Source: Sympetrum striolatum (taxonomy: Eukaryota; Arthropoda; Insecta; Odonata; Libellulidae). From it: DNA of 64,000 nucleotides. The notes under the pieces were generated by a model. The model saw nothing but the letters and a program-made list of their open reading frames with translations, did no database searches and was not told the DNA's origin. Below, in pieces: positions 47,390-58,325 of the stretch (its first letter is position 1; every line of letters begins with the position of its first letter). Made by a program: the position numbers and the translations under genes. The stretch is from positions 54,692,939 to 54,756,938 of the forward strand of contig OX388351.1 in assembly GCA_947579665.1 (NCBI GenBank). The letters are read 5' to 3'.

Positions 47390-49090
47390 TTAAGCAGCCC
47401 ATGGTTCAAACAGAGCCAAAGCCATCAACCCCTATCATTTTCTTTCTCTAGCTTTTGAGAGGGAATGAGTCTTACTAGGCAAGATGACGAGAAGGTAGTT
47501 TTCCCTTCCTTTTCCTTATTTGCGCCATACTACTACAAGTGGAAGTGGTCCAAGTGCAGCTCAATGAATATATAAATATAAATTTTCATTGACTTAATTA
47601 GAAGAGACCAGGATGATTGATAAAATTCTGCAAAAGCCATACCTCAGTGGTCTTCATTTTATCGTGGTCATGAACAAGACGGAAACAAAAGTAAAAGAGA
47701 GATTTTTTTTCAGAGACCTTTTCTCTATTTTCAACCAGAAGATCAAAAATATCTATTATTCTATATTTTGCTAACTTGACAGTAAAATATTGAATCAACA
47801 AATGGAGGGAAATGAGGATATATGGATTGTGCAATCGACAAGATTTTCTAATACTCGATGAGATGTTTCTCAATTCCTGATGCAAAAGCACGCAGGTTTA
47901 TCGTGGGTTTGAAGTTTATTCTCAGAGAAAAATACTATAATAATAAATTGTAAAAATGTGATTTTGAGAATCAGAATAATACTTTTTAAAGTTTGTTTCC
48001 AAGAGAATAATACCTTTATTATACAACACTAGAATTGTGAACCTATAAAAAATGTTTTTACTTGTTTGCCTCCTAAATATGTAACCATTTCTTGAACCAA
48101 TTTGTTGAAATTTTACATTTTTAGTTAAATGAACATTTAAATTAAGACTGGTTTGGGTCTGTCTTATTTGAAAAAAAAAATAGCTGATACAGATTAGCGT
48201 ATAATGCAAGGATTCTCTGAATATTGAGCGAAAAACTGAAAAACTGTTGCTGAGGAAGTAAAGTTAATTAATTTTTGTACGGAACCTAAATCTTAAAATC
48301 TTATTTGTAAGGAAGGAAACATATATAAATAGTTGGTATTTCAGTGCAGTTGAAAAAAAATCATGGGTATGGATGCTTAGATAAAGTATAGCATCTAAGG
48401 GAGATAACGCTTCATAAGAAAGTTTTAGAAGGATAACAGCTAACAATCATTAAACATTGATACTGTATGATCAAGGGTTCCTGCAAAAAGAAGTAAATTG
48501 TTAGTACAAGAAAATGTTACATAAAATAAATTCCTTGAAGAAAACTAGTTTACTTCTGGAAAGAACGATGTTGAACCGAAAGAATCAAACGGAGAAACGT
48601 CGGTTGTATTTCATGATTGGATTGGTGGAAGACTTAAGAGCAAAACCTATCAACGATGAGAGCTGATAGAAAATTGTATGAAGGGCTTCGAAAAGACAAT
48701 TTTAAGAAAACCTACAAGTGCAGATATGTTTCAAATGAAATGTCCTCTATGTAACTGGATCTTACTTCTGCTGCCATCATATTTTTACAGCATCGATTTT
48801 TAGTATTAATCAAATCTTTCATGCGTTTATTTATAAAAAACATAAAATGAAATATGTCACATTATGAAAATTAAATTACTGTTTTTCATTAAATAAATTG
48901 TATAATATGTTTAAATAAATATCAAGCATGTAATGTTCATTATATATGAAATCAAAATTATAATATGATATCCAAAATATGCATTTTGTTTGACGTGAAT
49001 AAACATATAAATTTATTGTATATATATTGTAATATATAATTATTGAAGTTTTAATATATATTAATGTATATTATATTTTATAAGAGCATG
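47390..49090. other. Intron, no recognisable feature
   Basis: AT-rich. Frames of 95-97 codons at 47598-47891 and 47922-48209 (minus) are low in motif content and not assignable. Confidence 0.4.
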
Positions 49091-49307
49091 TAAAATGTGT
49101 GATCGATTTAACAGTGAAATGGATGTAGAGTCATTTATATTCCAAGCCGGAGTCTCTTGTTATAAAAATAAAACAGAGCATCTTAAACAAAGCCCGAGTA
49201 AGAATAGGTACTTATGTGTAGTTAACGAAAGGAGAATGTGTAAGATACAAAGAAAAATTATAACTTTTACAGCCAGCAGTATGATTTACTCAAATAAAAT
49301 GAAGTGA

Positions 49308-49350
49308 CTTTACGTGATGATTACTCCATGAGTCGAAACCAGGTCGTTTG
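49308..49350 (+). ncRNA. Hammerhead-ribozyme-like motif
   Basis: Box GTGATGA (49314-49320; CUGANGA with first base changed), extra T (49321), stem II ACTC-CAT-GAGT (49323-49333), GAAA (49335-49338), stem III ACC-A-GGT (49338-49344) and C49345 at the cleavage position. Stem I is decayed. It lies 90 bp upstream of a second motif in the same orientation, as expected for the tandem terminal repeats of a Penelope-like element. Confidence 0.55.
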
Positions 49351-49403
49351 AGAATAAATCATACTGTGGTGTGTAAAAGTTTACTTTTTAACACTGTGTT
49401 TTC

Positions 49404-49450
49404 ACGCTACTGAGGACGATAGCTTTGCTAATGAAACGTACAGATAGTAT
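49404..49450 (+). ncRNA. Hammerhead-ribozyme-like motif
   Basis: Box CTGAGGA (49410-49416, perfect CUGANGA), extra C (49417), stem II GATAGC-TTT-GCTA (49418-49430, two distal pairs decayed), GAAA (49433-49436), palindrome ACGT (49436-49439) as minimal stem III, A49440 at the cleavage position. No convincing stem I. Related in design to the other motifs but different in sequence, so it may come from a different element family. Confidence 0.5.
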
Positions 49451-49527
49451 ATTCCTCTGTTTATTGTGTTTCTGTACACATTTTTGGTCGAGAAAAGAAA
49501 GGAAAGTTGGCATACGGCTGTTAAGGA

Positions 49528-49690
49528 ATTAGAGGTGTAAGAATAGCCGTTTTTATCGGCGTTCCTCTTCTCATTCCCCGATATTCCGAGAAATCAAGAG
49601 TGTGGTGTCCTTTCTTGTTTTCTCGAAATACCGAAGAAAGAGAAGAGCAACGCCGACAAAAACGGCTATTGGAGATTTTAAACCTCTAGT
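49528..49690. repeat. Foldback MITE, copy 2
   Basis: Left arm TAGAGGTGTAAGAATAGCCG-TTTTTATCGGCGTTCCTC; right arm AAGAGCAACGCCGACAAAAA-CGGCTATTGGAGATTTTAAA-CCTCTA. The arms are inverted repeats of about 50 bp, and the right arm equals the left arm of the copy at 1203. TA on both outer ends may be the target duplication (Tc1/mariner style). Length 159-163 bp. Confidence 0.85.
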
Positions 49691-49699
49691 TTTTGGTTC

Positions 49700-52050
49700 A
49701 TTCGTTTCATTTCCACATTTCTGTTAGAATTTTTTTATTCCGTTTGGTTTGGTTTTACTTTATCTCTCGACTATTTTGACTCCAATGGGATAGGCTAATC
49801 ACCAAGTTTTTCTTTTTATTATTTGACACTAGACAGTAGATAAGTTAATCTCTAGACATATGAACCATCACTGACATAAACATAAGTAGTGCATAAGGGA
49901 GGAATAACGAATACTCATTGAAGCTATACTTTTTCTTTGTTTCTGATAAAGACCTAACACGAATTGGTTCAAGAGTTGGATTCTAACACGTGAGATCTTA
50001 AAATTGGATTAATTGAAAAGAATTTTACCCTCCTAAGTTTAGAGATTGAGGAAAAGGGTGTCACCAATAAGTGTGTCCTTGTCGTTAGAGCTGTTCTTAT
50101 TTCTCCAAATATTTGACTCGCGACTTGGGGGTGGCTCTAATGAGACACAGGGAACCACTGATGTGGGTGGGCAGGCGGAAGCCAAAGACAAGGATGTCGT
50201 AATTACCAAAGTTTCAACTCCTAAGTTTGAGAGGAATTGGATTGAGACCGGGAGAGGCGATGGAGAGAAAGATAGATGGGGCTACCTATCATAATAAAGT
50301 TTTTTTCATTTTTCCGCTGATTAGCTGACAAAGTAATCGAGTTACCTCACTGGGTTAGGGGATTATTCATTTAGAGCGTGCTCGGATTGTGTCGGATTGG
50401 AGCATACCTTTAAGTCCTTAATTTCTGATTCCCTCGTCTGATGAAGAAATTGTGCAGTGAGATTAAATTTTTCGTGGATGGAACACAAGGTGACATTCCT
50501 TACTATTCCACGTGAAGATTACCACTTGGACTTACTTTGATATCTCATCAGTTGCTCAAGGCTTTTATCATCTAATTTTATCTTTGAGGCAGAATATGAT
50601 CATTATCAGTGGATATTTTCCGAGAAAAAAGATAAAAAAATCAGCTCATTACCAAACATTGTTTTTTTTCATACATGAAATAGCTTATTATCGAAAATAT
50701 AAACAAAGACATCAGGGAATTTCATTCAAATTATTAAATTTTAACAGAGCTCTTATCCTTATATCCTCCTGTTTAAGTATGAAGAGCATTGCATATAATT
50801 TTGATCAATATTTCACAATATATCAATATTTTGTTAAAATGCATAATGATATCATATACTTTAATATAATATTTTTTATATTTTATGTCAATAAAAAGTT
50901 TATATATATTGCATTTGATACAAAGTATTTCGCAATAAGTAGCATCTTAATATTTCAAATGGTATGATTGACCTTTCTGTGAAGTGGAGGGTCGACATTT
51001 TTCAGGTAGAGGACCGCTGGCATTCTTTCGGTCAATTTTATCAGTGAGTTCATGGTTTAATAGAAACAGCATTACTCTGGAGTGTATGGTTTAACCTTCA
51101 AACCCGTCTTTAAATCACAAAATAACAAAAGACACACTCAGAACAAATTTATTTTGCAAATCATTATCAGTTTACTAGATTCAATATAGATACTCGACGC
51201 TGCTCATGTTAGAAATTAAAGTTGCCTCGTGAGCAAACGTTTGCTCCTTAACCCAAATAAAATCCACATCTTCTCTAAATTTTCAAAGGTTAAAGTTTCA
51301 AATAATTAAAAATTGGTTGAATACCCTAATTATAAAATAAAATGAGCCATATCAACTTTGCCATTTTGTGTATTGAAGTACAAAAAGTGATTTGATATTT
51401 TTAAAGAAATTAGAATATCAATATAGCATGTTAACCGCATGCAAACAGCCGTATACTCACGGTATAACTATTATGACAACTAAAGAGATCGGTGACATCG
51501 CAGTTAAAATATTATTCTAATAAGATATTGGCCACTAAGCCGTCACAAACCGATGTAGGAAAGTATTGGCATAGTGTATGGCCGTTAAAAATGTTTCACG
51601 AAATAAGTAAAATTTTTCGGTAAGTTTTATTTACATGGTAATATTACTTTCAATTGTTTGCGAAATACCTAAAACCCACCTGGTAATAGAAACGAAATTT
51701 ACGTAATGTTTCAAAGGAAATGGCATTTAAAAGAGCTCGAACGAACTTGGTGCGATTAGATAGGTGAATATTTTCACTATGTCAAAATTTAATTACGTGA
51801 AAAATTAAAGCTACGTGGTCGATTAGTTTAGAATTTTCGGTGAACATATATATTTAAATAATTTTGCCTCATTTTCCAAAATACTTAACCTATTAACTGA
51901 TTTTCCCGTATCGGATACGTAGAACTCATTCTAAATGAACCACCATTTCAAACGGTAGCTTATAATGATGACTACGTAGTTTCCTTAGTTTTAGGATTCT
52001 TTAATAGAGTGCGTATACTGTACGAGTCCTATCCTACTGAGGCCTTTTTC
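49700..52050. other. Intron, no recognisable feature
   Basis: A 151-codon frame at 50512-50967 is rich in Ile/Phe/Tyr/Lys as expected of random AT-rich DNA. An 82-codon frame at 50046-50294 lies in somewhat GC-richer DNA without a motif. No confirmed feature. Confidence 0.4.
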
Positions 52051-52200
52051 ATACTATCTCAAAATGTTTCATCAGAATATGTACCTCCAAAACAGCTAAA
52101 GGGCAAAGGAATTCGCAAACAAAATTTAAAAGATTCTATTGGAAGGACTGCGATGTAGGATTATGTGGTGCGCCTTGCTTTACAAATTATTATTATTAGT
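52050..52200 (+). pseudogene. piggyBac transposase C-terminal remnant
   Basis: 52137-52198 reads FYWKDCDVGLCGAPCFTNYY-Y and stops. This matches the C-terminal cysteine-rich zinc-binding domain of piggyBac transposases (yyCkdCdvxLCxxPCFexyH); the preceding cysteine is replaced by Trp and the final His by Tyr. Upstream GKGIRKQNLKDS, in another frame, fits the preceding linker. Differs from the 13.4-kb element, so a separate family. Confidence 0.65.
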
Positions 52201-52367
52201 AATCTGTTTGAATTTGAGTGAGACTACTGATTTAATGAAAAACACCATAGGATTGGGAACTGACATATAATTAATTTTAGAATTAACGATAAAAATTGTA
52301 AAAGAATACTTTCCTCGATATCTTAATGTCACCTATTATCAAAATTTAATACTTAAAACTTGTAAAA

Positions 52368-52443
52368 GGCTCCCGGATAGCCATGTGGACAGCGCGTTTG
52401 CCGTTGGTGAAAGCGGTCCCGGGTTCGATTCCCGGTGGGAGCC
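52368..52443 (+). tRNA. tRNA-like sequence, pseudogene or SINE head
   Basis: A box TAGCCATGTGGA and B box GGTTCGATTCC at the normal spacing. T arm CCGGG-TTCGATT-CCCGG (52419-52435) is perfect, and an acceptor-like pairing GGCTCCC/GGGAGCC spans 52368-52374 and 52437-52443. There are about two extra bases between acceptor and D arm and the anticodon stem is poor, so the anticodon cannot be assigned with confidence. More likely a tRNA-derived SINE head or pseudogene than a working tRNA. Confidence 0.55.
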
Positions 52444-52459
52444 AATGTGCGAAATGACC

Positions 52460-54000
52460 TAAGCTGTCGAAGCACTTTTAACAATACTACTACCCAAAAC
52501 TTGTAAAATAAAAAATCAGACTATTTGAAAGAATTTTTTCAATGACTAGACTAGAGGGTTAACGTAATTATTCGCATAGACTTTGTGGTCCCCATATTTA
52601 TAATCTATGTTATTGTGATTTAAGTAGCGGGGAAACGTCCTAGCATACGCGTAATAGAAAAGAGTTTTAGAGAAATAATTTCGTCTTCGCATATAATAGT
52701 ACTTGGATAGTGTCAAAAATGAACAACATATTATTTATAACCAAATTTTATACTATCTAAGGAAATAAGTCATAACAGTCTACACTAAAACACATTGCGT
52801 GTCCTATTTAACTTCTAAGTTACATCGTAACGAAAGGGAAATCCGAGGAAATCAAAATTCTGCGACGACCACTCCGCACGACAAATCCTAATGTCAGCGT
52901 GATTACCTCGCGTTACTCGGATTACATTATCAGTTAAGGAGAGTAAACGAGATAATCCGTGTTTGAAACAGTTTAAGAGATATCGATTCCAAGTGCCATC
53001 AAGTACACTTTTGGGAGGATGGAGATGTTAAAAAATTAGAGTAGTTGTTAATGAATACCCTCATTTTTAAACTGGATATTAACCTTCCTACGTCCTACTT
53101 ATGCCAGATATGATTATTGTCGTATTCAGAATACATTATGAACTTGATGCAAAATCTAATTTCAAACGAGATTCGGTTGTATGAAAACAATGGAGCATAT
53201 GAAACATAGCTAAGCATGCTAGTGTCATAACTGAAGGAAAAAAAAAATTCTATCGCCTTTAAAGCTTATCGTTACAAACGTTGGACACCTTATGATAGGA
53301 ATAAAACATTAGGTACAATTCTACAGAATTGTTAAAAAAATACAGTATGTTTTACTAACAAAATTAGGATATCTATAAATATTAAAAATAATCATTTGTT
53401 TCAGTTAGATGGAAAAGGATGAAATATCGAAATTTAATTTAGAGTTAGCTTAAATTTGAAGTTAGGAATCCTTGTGTAGGGGTTATTATTATTTAGGTTA
53501 CGCAACAGACATGTCCTAATGTAGTTACCAAATATATACCTTAGAAACTTTAAACAAAATATGCTTACAATTCAAAGTTATACAGAGATTAAAGCATAAA
53601 TAAAAATAAGGGAAATAATAAATTATTTTATATGTTCCCTGTAAAAAAACTTTCTATCAATCGACGAGTAAACACTACATCAGAAGGCGAATAAGAAATA
53701 TTATAAGGTAATAAAATGAACAACCTTTTTAACAATTAAATCACCTATAATAAAATACCGATAAAAGTTAAATTTAACATCCTGTGGTATATATAAGATT
53801 GTATTATTCTCATTCTTAAGGTCTTCAATGATTTTCAAATTTTCTCATTTCTTCATTTTTGCATTTTCTCTAATTCAATTTACAAGAATCTAAAAGATTG
53901 TTGATTAAGTACTTAATATTCAACAGTGAAAAGTTTAATAATGTTTTTTAAATCAAACAGCATCTCTTACATCAAGCAACCAACAATTTATAAGGGAGCT
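52460..54000. other. Intron, no recognisable feature
   Basis: AT-rich with a GC-richer patch at 52800-52960 (GACGACCACTCCGCACGACA). No frame or repeat recognised. Confidence 0.4.
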
Positions 54001-54560
54001 CTACTAATATACGGCAGAACAATCTCGTTATATCGTTCCGTTGCGGGTAACTGTAAGGATCAATCAGTCCGCAGCGGAACTCTCTTTCGCCACAGCTGAT
54101 AGCCATCAAAATTACGGAGACTCGCAACTCGACGGAAGTAAATTAGCGGCCACTATTTTTCCCCTTGTTCTGCACTCCCCAAGACGGAAGCGAAAAAAGC
54201 ACCGGCATTCGGCTGTCTCGGAAGAAATTAAATCAACGGACAGCGCTGGTCGACCGCGTCCACCGTAGGATCGATGGAATTGGCCAAACGAATGAATTTC
54301 ACCCGAATAATTCCTTCGTTCTGGCGCACAACGTTCCTAGGAAGGGATACGAGCCTAACCTTATTTTCCGGAAGCGGGCAGTTGTGCGAAACGCCGCTGT
54401 CTGCCCTCGGGTCAGCGTGGGGCTGTGGAGACCTCCTCCTGTTTAGCCGATTACATCGTTCGCACCGCGGCTTTCGTCGGCACGAGCATTGAAAATATTA
54501 TGCCCTGGGGGAACATTATTTAAGGGCCGAGTCACAATCACTCTTGTGTCATGAGCACAC
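54000..54560. other. GC-richer CpG-containing intronic block
   Basis: About 550 bp with overlapping 72-93 codon plus-strand frames in all phases, a sign of stop-poor GC-rich DNA rather than coding. Contains GACCGCGTCCACCGTAGG and GTTCGCACCGCGGCTTTCG. Candidate conserved noncoding DNA, or an alternative 5' exon/promoter for which no splice donor stands out. Confidence 0.35.
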
Positions 54561-54884
54561 GCTTACCAATCAGTAGCGTGCTCTAATTATGGCCGAGGTT
54601 GAAAAATTAGATTGATGCACGCGTTGAGGGATTTGTTTGCCCCATCTTCTGCCACATTTTGATCCGTTGTCTTGGTATTGCGGATTAATATTATTTTGAA
54701 GAAATTGGTTCCGTACCATTTTATTTTACGCTCTTTCGTCGCATTCGTATCTTTTGTTCGTTTAGGGTCGTGGATCGGATCCGCCTTTACAAAGTTTGTT
54801 GATATCTCACGTAAGATACTCATATACTAACAAAACCGATCAATAGTGTAATAAAATCTAAAAAATATGAATCTCAACCCTTAA

Positions 54885-55436
54885 CTGGTCGCACTAAAAA
54901 ACTTACACATATAGTCGCACCGAGTCATTCTGACCCAAGATCCAGAAATTGCAATTACAACAAACATTTCCCACAATACTATTCAATTACTCTTAACCAT
55001 TTCAATGTACGAACTTCCTTATATTAAATTTATATATATAAATATAAAATAGCCTCTTTTTTATCAACAAAAAGTCATAAACTTGCATTACAGCAATCTT
55101 TTATCAATGGTTTTTGTTACGCTGGAAACCTAAGCTAGCACCAACATGGATTTCTTTTATTAATATTATATTAAATTATTGAGCAACGCAAATTATCATA
55201 AAAAATCAAAAAAGTATAGAGTCAAAAGGAAAAATACTGTATACTGAAAATACTGTTCACCCTGGGTCAATATGCCTGTTTCAGAGAAATAAAGTATCAT
55301 TTTGAAAACCAAGCATTACTTTACGTTCATAGGACAAGACATGAGAGACTAGAAAGAAGGAAGACTGAAAACGACATTATTATATAATAAATACTAATGA
55401 AGTAAAGTCGGTAGGGTCAATATTTTTTGCGACCAA
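54885..55436. mobile_element. Possible piggyBac-type MITE
   Basis: Left flank TTAA (54881-54884), then CTGGTCGCACTAAAAAAC. Right end TTTTTTGCGACCAA followed by TTAT (55437-55440, one change from TTAA). The arms carry GTCATTCTGACCC near 54924 and GTAGGGTCAATA near 55411, inverted relative to each other, resembling the TTTTGACCC repeats of many piggyBac-like termini. No ORF. 552 bp. Confidence 0.4.
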
Positions 55437-55439
55437 TTA

Positions 55440-56190
55440 TAGATTAAAAATCTTACTGATCTGAAAATGGGTTTCTTTTGAATATGATTACCTCATGTTG
55501 TAACATGAAACTTTTACGCATAATGAAAAAAAAAATTTTCTGCATATCCTTGACTCTACGATTATATCCCCCTAGAATCTAAAGTTTATTTTCTGTTCCT
55601 CTAAGAGAGACTTTTATTTCCTTTTATATTTTTCGTATATCGCCCTGAAAGCATTTATTTTCTCCATCTTCTTTCATGCTCTTATATCTTCATTCTCAGT
55701 GATAGCTGGTCTTTCCCCTCCCACATCAATGTCAATATCCAATGTTTTTTCTGAGTGATCGTGCCCTTTGCTTACTTTCCATATTCATATCTCTTATGTG
55801 TTCTTGACTCATTCTGACAACTCCAGATAAACAACAAATTCTCCGAAACTCTATTCGGTCCGTTTCCAATAAATATGTTATTACTTCTGTACGCCCTTTC
55901 TGCTTCTAAATACTACCAACATTTTTATATATTTAAATCATATTTTTCCATGGGTGTAATTGATAGTAAATAAGTAACCACTACAAATAATGAAATAATT
56001 CCCGACAGTAAATAGTATCATTATATAACCAGATATCAATCAATCGCAGGCAAATATCCACATCTAACTGTTTAAATTGCCACCGTGTGTGAGAGTTAAA
56101 TAGAAGATGGGCCATCTTTGTTTCAATTTCACCCAATAAAGAATTGCGTAAATATACGTACTGAGGGAAGGACATAAAAATCAATAAACG
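55440..56190. other. Intron, pyrimidine-rich in part
   Basis: 55560-55930 is T/C-rich on the plus strand. The minus-strand reading resembles a decayed non-LTR C-terminus (RICCLSGVVRMSQEHIRDMN) but not clearly enough to call. Confidence 0.35.
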
Positions 56191-56194
56191 TAAG

Positions 56195-56260
56195 ATAATA
56201 ATGATAAACGTCTTCATTTGGGCGAGATTGAGACTAAAAGCTTATTCTTCCATATAACTC
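56195..56260 (-). mobile_element. Non-LTR 3' terminus
   Basis: Minus strand TTAGTCTCAATCTCGCCC, AAATGAAGACGTTTATCATT then ATTATC resembles the terminus at 8387-8450 (CAGTCTCAATTTCGCCCGAC, AATAAAGACCTTTATC). Same family, tail of TTATC-type repeats. Confidence 0.55.
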
Positions 56261-56501
56261 ATCGTCATAAATTATAGAATTATTATAAGATCAAAGAGAA
56301 TATTTTGAGGAACAATTAGAAAAATTATGGATGTAAAAAAATGAGATATGGTCAGAGATATTTATGACTGTAAGAGTGTATCTAAAAATACTAGAATAAA
56401 ATATTATAACACTGTATCAAAACTAAACAATACTTAAAAATGGTAAAACCTAGCACTGAGATTCGATTTAGACAAGTAAGAGATTAAGTGGTAAAAAATA
56501 C

Positions 56502-56562
56502 TGGGCAGACATTACATTTTGTGCACTTAAAATTAAAGAAGTGTGTAAATTATGAATCAGTT
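56502..56562. repeat. Direct repeat, left copy
   Basis: GGGCAGACATTACATTTTGT, GCACTTAAAATTA..AAAGAAGTGTG matches 57060-57118 (GGCGGCAATTACATTTTGTG). The two copies bracket the tRNA-Phe-like sequence at 56863. Confidence 0.6.
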
Positions 56563-56862
56563 GCGGATTAATTCGTAATACAGAAAAAGAGCAGAAATAG
56601 ATCGATCAAAAATATTATTTTTTACGTTAAGTTACAATATAGATTTCCAATTATCTTTCGAAAAGAATAGAGCCACATGTCAGATTCAAAGAGTCGAGAA
56701 TGGTTCGATAACAAACATTATGAACAAGTGAAGGAGATATATTTATAGGTAACAATTTGAAAGAGTACCAGTCTATTCCATTAAATAAATAAATGAATTT
56801 CAAGGCGAATAGAAATACTACTGACCCAGAATGAACCAAGAAGAAAGAAGAAATCACTTGCA

Positions 56863-56934
56863 GCCAATTAGCTCAGTTGGGAGAGCGTTAGACTTAAGAT
56901 CTAAAGCTCCCAGGTTCAATACCGGGTTTTGGGA
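56863..56934 (+). tRNA. tRNA-Phe-derived pseudogene, anticodon TAA
   Basis: GCC-AATTAGCTCAGTTGGG, AGAGCGTTAGACTTAAGATC, TAAAGCTCCC then GGTTCAATACCGGG and TTTTGGG matches eukaryotic tRNA-Phe (GCCGAAATAGCTCAGTTGGG, AGAGCGTTAGACTGAAGATC) almost base for base. Differences: one base missing in the acceptor stem, T at the first anticodon position (GAA to TAA at 56895-56897), an A at the B-box G, and broken acceptor pairing. The short variable loop rules out tRNA-Leu, which TAA would nominally specify. Not expected to be functional. Confidence 0.85.
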
Positions 56935-57059
56935 AGTGAAGCATACTTAGAGCATATAGTGTTAAAAAAGTAAAGCATACATAAAAAGAAAAGAAACAAT
57001 ACATTAATACGACTGTTTTACATAGTTTTGAGAAAAAAATTTCTTGAATCGAAAAATAT

Positions 57060-57118
57060 TAGGCGGCAATTACATTTTGTGCACTAAAAATTGCAAAAGT
57101 ATTTAAGCTATGAACTAG
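57060..57118. repeat. Direct repeat, right copy
   Basis: Partner of 56502-56562, 558 bp downstream, same orientation, about 75 percent similar by eye. Confidence 0.6.
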
Positions 57119-57279
57119 TTTTGAATAAACACGGAATGAAGTAATGTAGCTGATATATGGGCCTCATAAATGGGACAGAAATACGACATTTGAAGAGTTT
57201 AAGAATCTAAAATCCAGTATTCGTGTATTAAGAAATTAGTATATAATACTGCACGAGTTGCTGTATTCGCTGTAAAACA

Positions 57280-58160
57280 ACGTCGCTACCTGACCCCGTA
57301 TTGAATTGCGCCATAAATGTGTAATGAATACATAAATGTATGGGAGAAAAAGCGACACGTGTGTATAATGTTCTAGGTGATAGAGATGAATGAGGAAAAC
57401 GGGTCGGCAAACTTTACACAAATAAACCTCGTGGGAGGGAAATATCACGAGCACTTCCATGGAGGTTGGATAGTTGGCCGAGGAATGAGGAAAAGCGCGG
57501 AGTGCGAACGGGGTGAGCGTTCATCTAGAGATTCTTGGAAGTTTGTGCACAAAGGGACACAGGCATTGCGTATTATAAATGGAAGTCCGGGGCAAGACGT
57601 AAGAAAGGGGTTAGGGAAGGGATGGAGGGCAGCGTCGGCTGCTCATTAAGACTCGGGGATTCATAAATCAAGGTGTAGGGCAGAGGGGAGGGGAGATGCG
57701 AAAACATGCCGAAATTGGGAAAAAATGAGCGGGGATTTTTTCAGAAATGAAGAAGAATGAAACAATATTTGCGGCGGGAAGGGCGATTTCTCCCCGGCGA
57801 GGGGTATCGGGTATTATTCAACAATTAGAGGACCGGGAATTCTTTTTGGGGCCGCATTTTCTCCTCATTTCCCGGCCTTTTTTATGCCATGGGATCGATC
57901 ACGTTGAGAGAGCAATTTGAGGAGAAAACTAGGCCGAGCCTTCGTGTTTTTAATCGGCGGTATCCCATGATAAACGAAAATTAATTTGCATTTCTTCGGG
58001 AGGGAGATTAGGGTAACGCGGGGGGAGTTTTCTTCCTTCGCTATCAAGGGATTCGAAGGAAAAGACGATCTCGGTTGGCATGATTTATTAGCAATTTGCG
58101 TACGGGCGAACAGGGATTGTTTCGCGGTATCTATTCTCAGAGGCATAGCCACAAACTCCT
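57280..58160. other. GC-richer CpG-containing intronic block
   Basis: About 880 bp, purine-rich and CpG-containing (GGGCGATTTCTCCCCGGCGA near 57781, GGTAACGCGGGGGGAGTTTT near 58012). Frames of 90 and 95 codons on opposite strands lack motifs. The strongest candidate in the window for conserved noncoding regulatory DNA by length and composition. Confidence 0.4.
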
Positions 58161-58277
58161 GCTGAATACTTTGTTTTGCATTCAGTTATCATGGGAGAAT
58201 GGATTCAGACAGAATGGAGAGAATAATGGATAGGGAACAGTGGGAGGCCTGTTGTCGAAATAGGCGAATTTCTATAG

Positions 58278-58325
58278 ACAGGGCCGGTTTCAACCGGTAA
58301 GCAAGTGAGGGAGCCGCCTCTTAAT
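58278..58325 (+). mobile_element. Possible hAT MITE end
   Basis: ACAGGGCCGGTTTCAACCGG then TAAGCAAGTGAGGGAGCCGC resembles the CAGGGCCGG ends of arthropod hAT MITEs. CCGGTT/AACCGG forms a short hairpin. No matching right end was found within 500 bp. Confidence 0.3.

Noticed and set aside
47598..48209. Two 95-97 codon minus-strand frames
   Set aside because: No motif, AT-driven composition, no transposon terminus nearby.
50512..50967. 151-codon open frame on the plus strand
   Set aside because: Dominated by Ile, Phe, Tyr, Lys and Asn in very AT-rich DNA; no motif, repeat or splice context. Consistent with chance.
54041..54492. Overlapping 72-93 codon frames
   Set aside because: Same reason: stop-poor CpG-containing DNA, no homologous motif, no paired splice sites.
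55560..55930. Possible non-LTR C-terminus on the minus strand
   Set aside because: Only vague similarity in one frame; not enough conserved residues to call.
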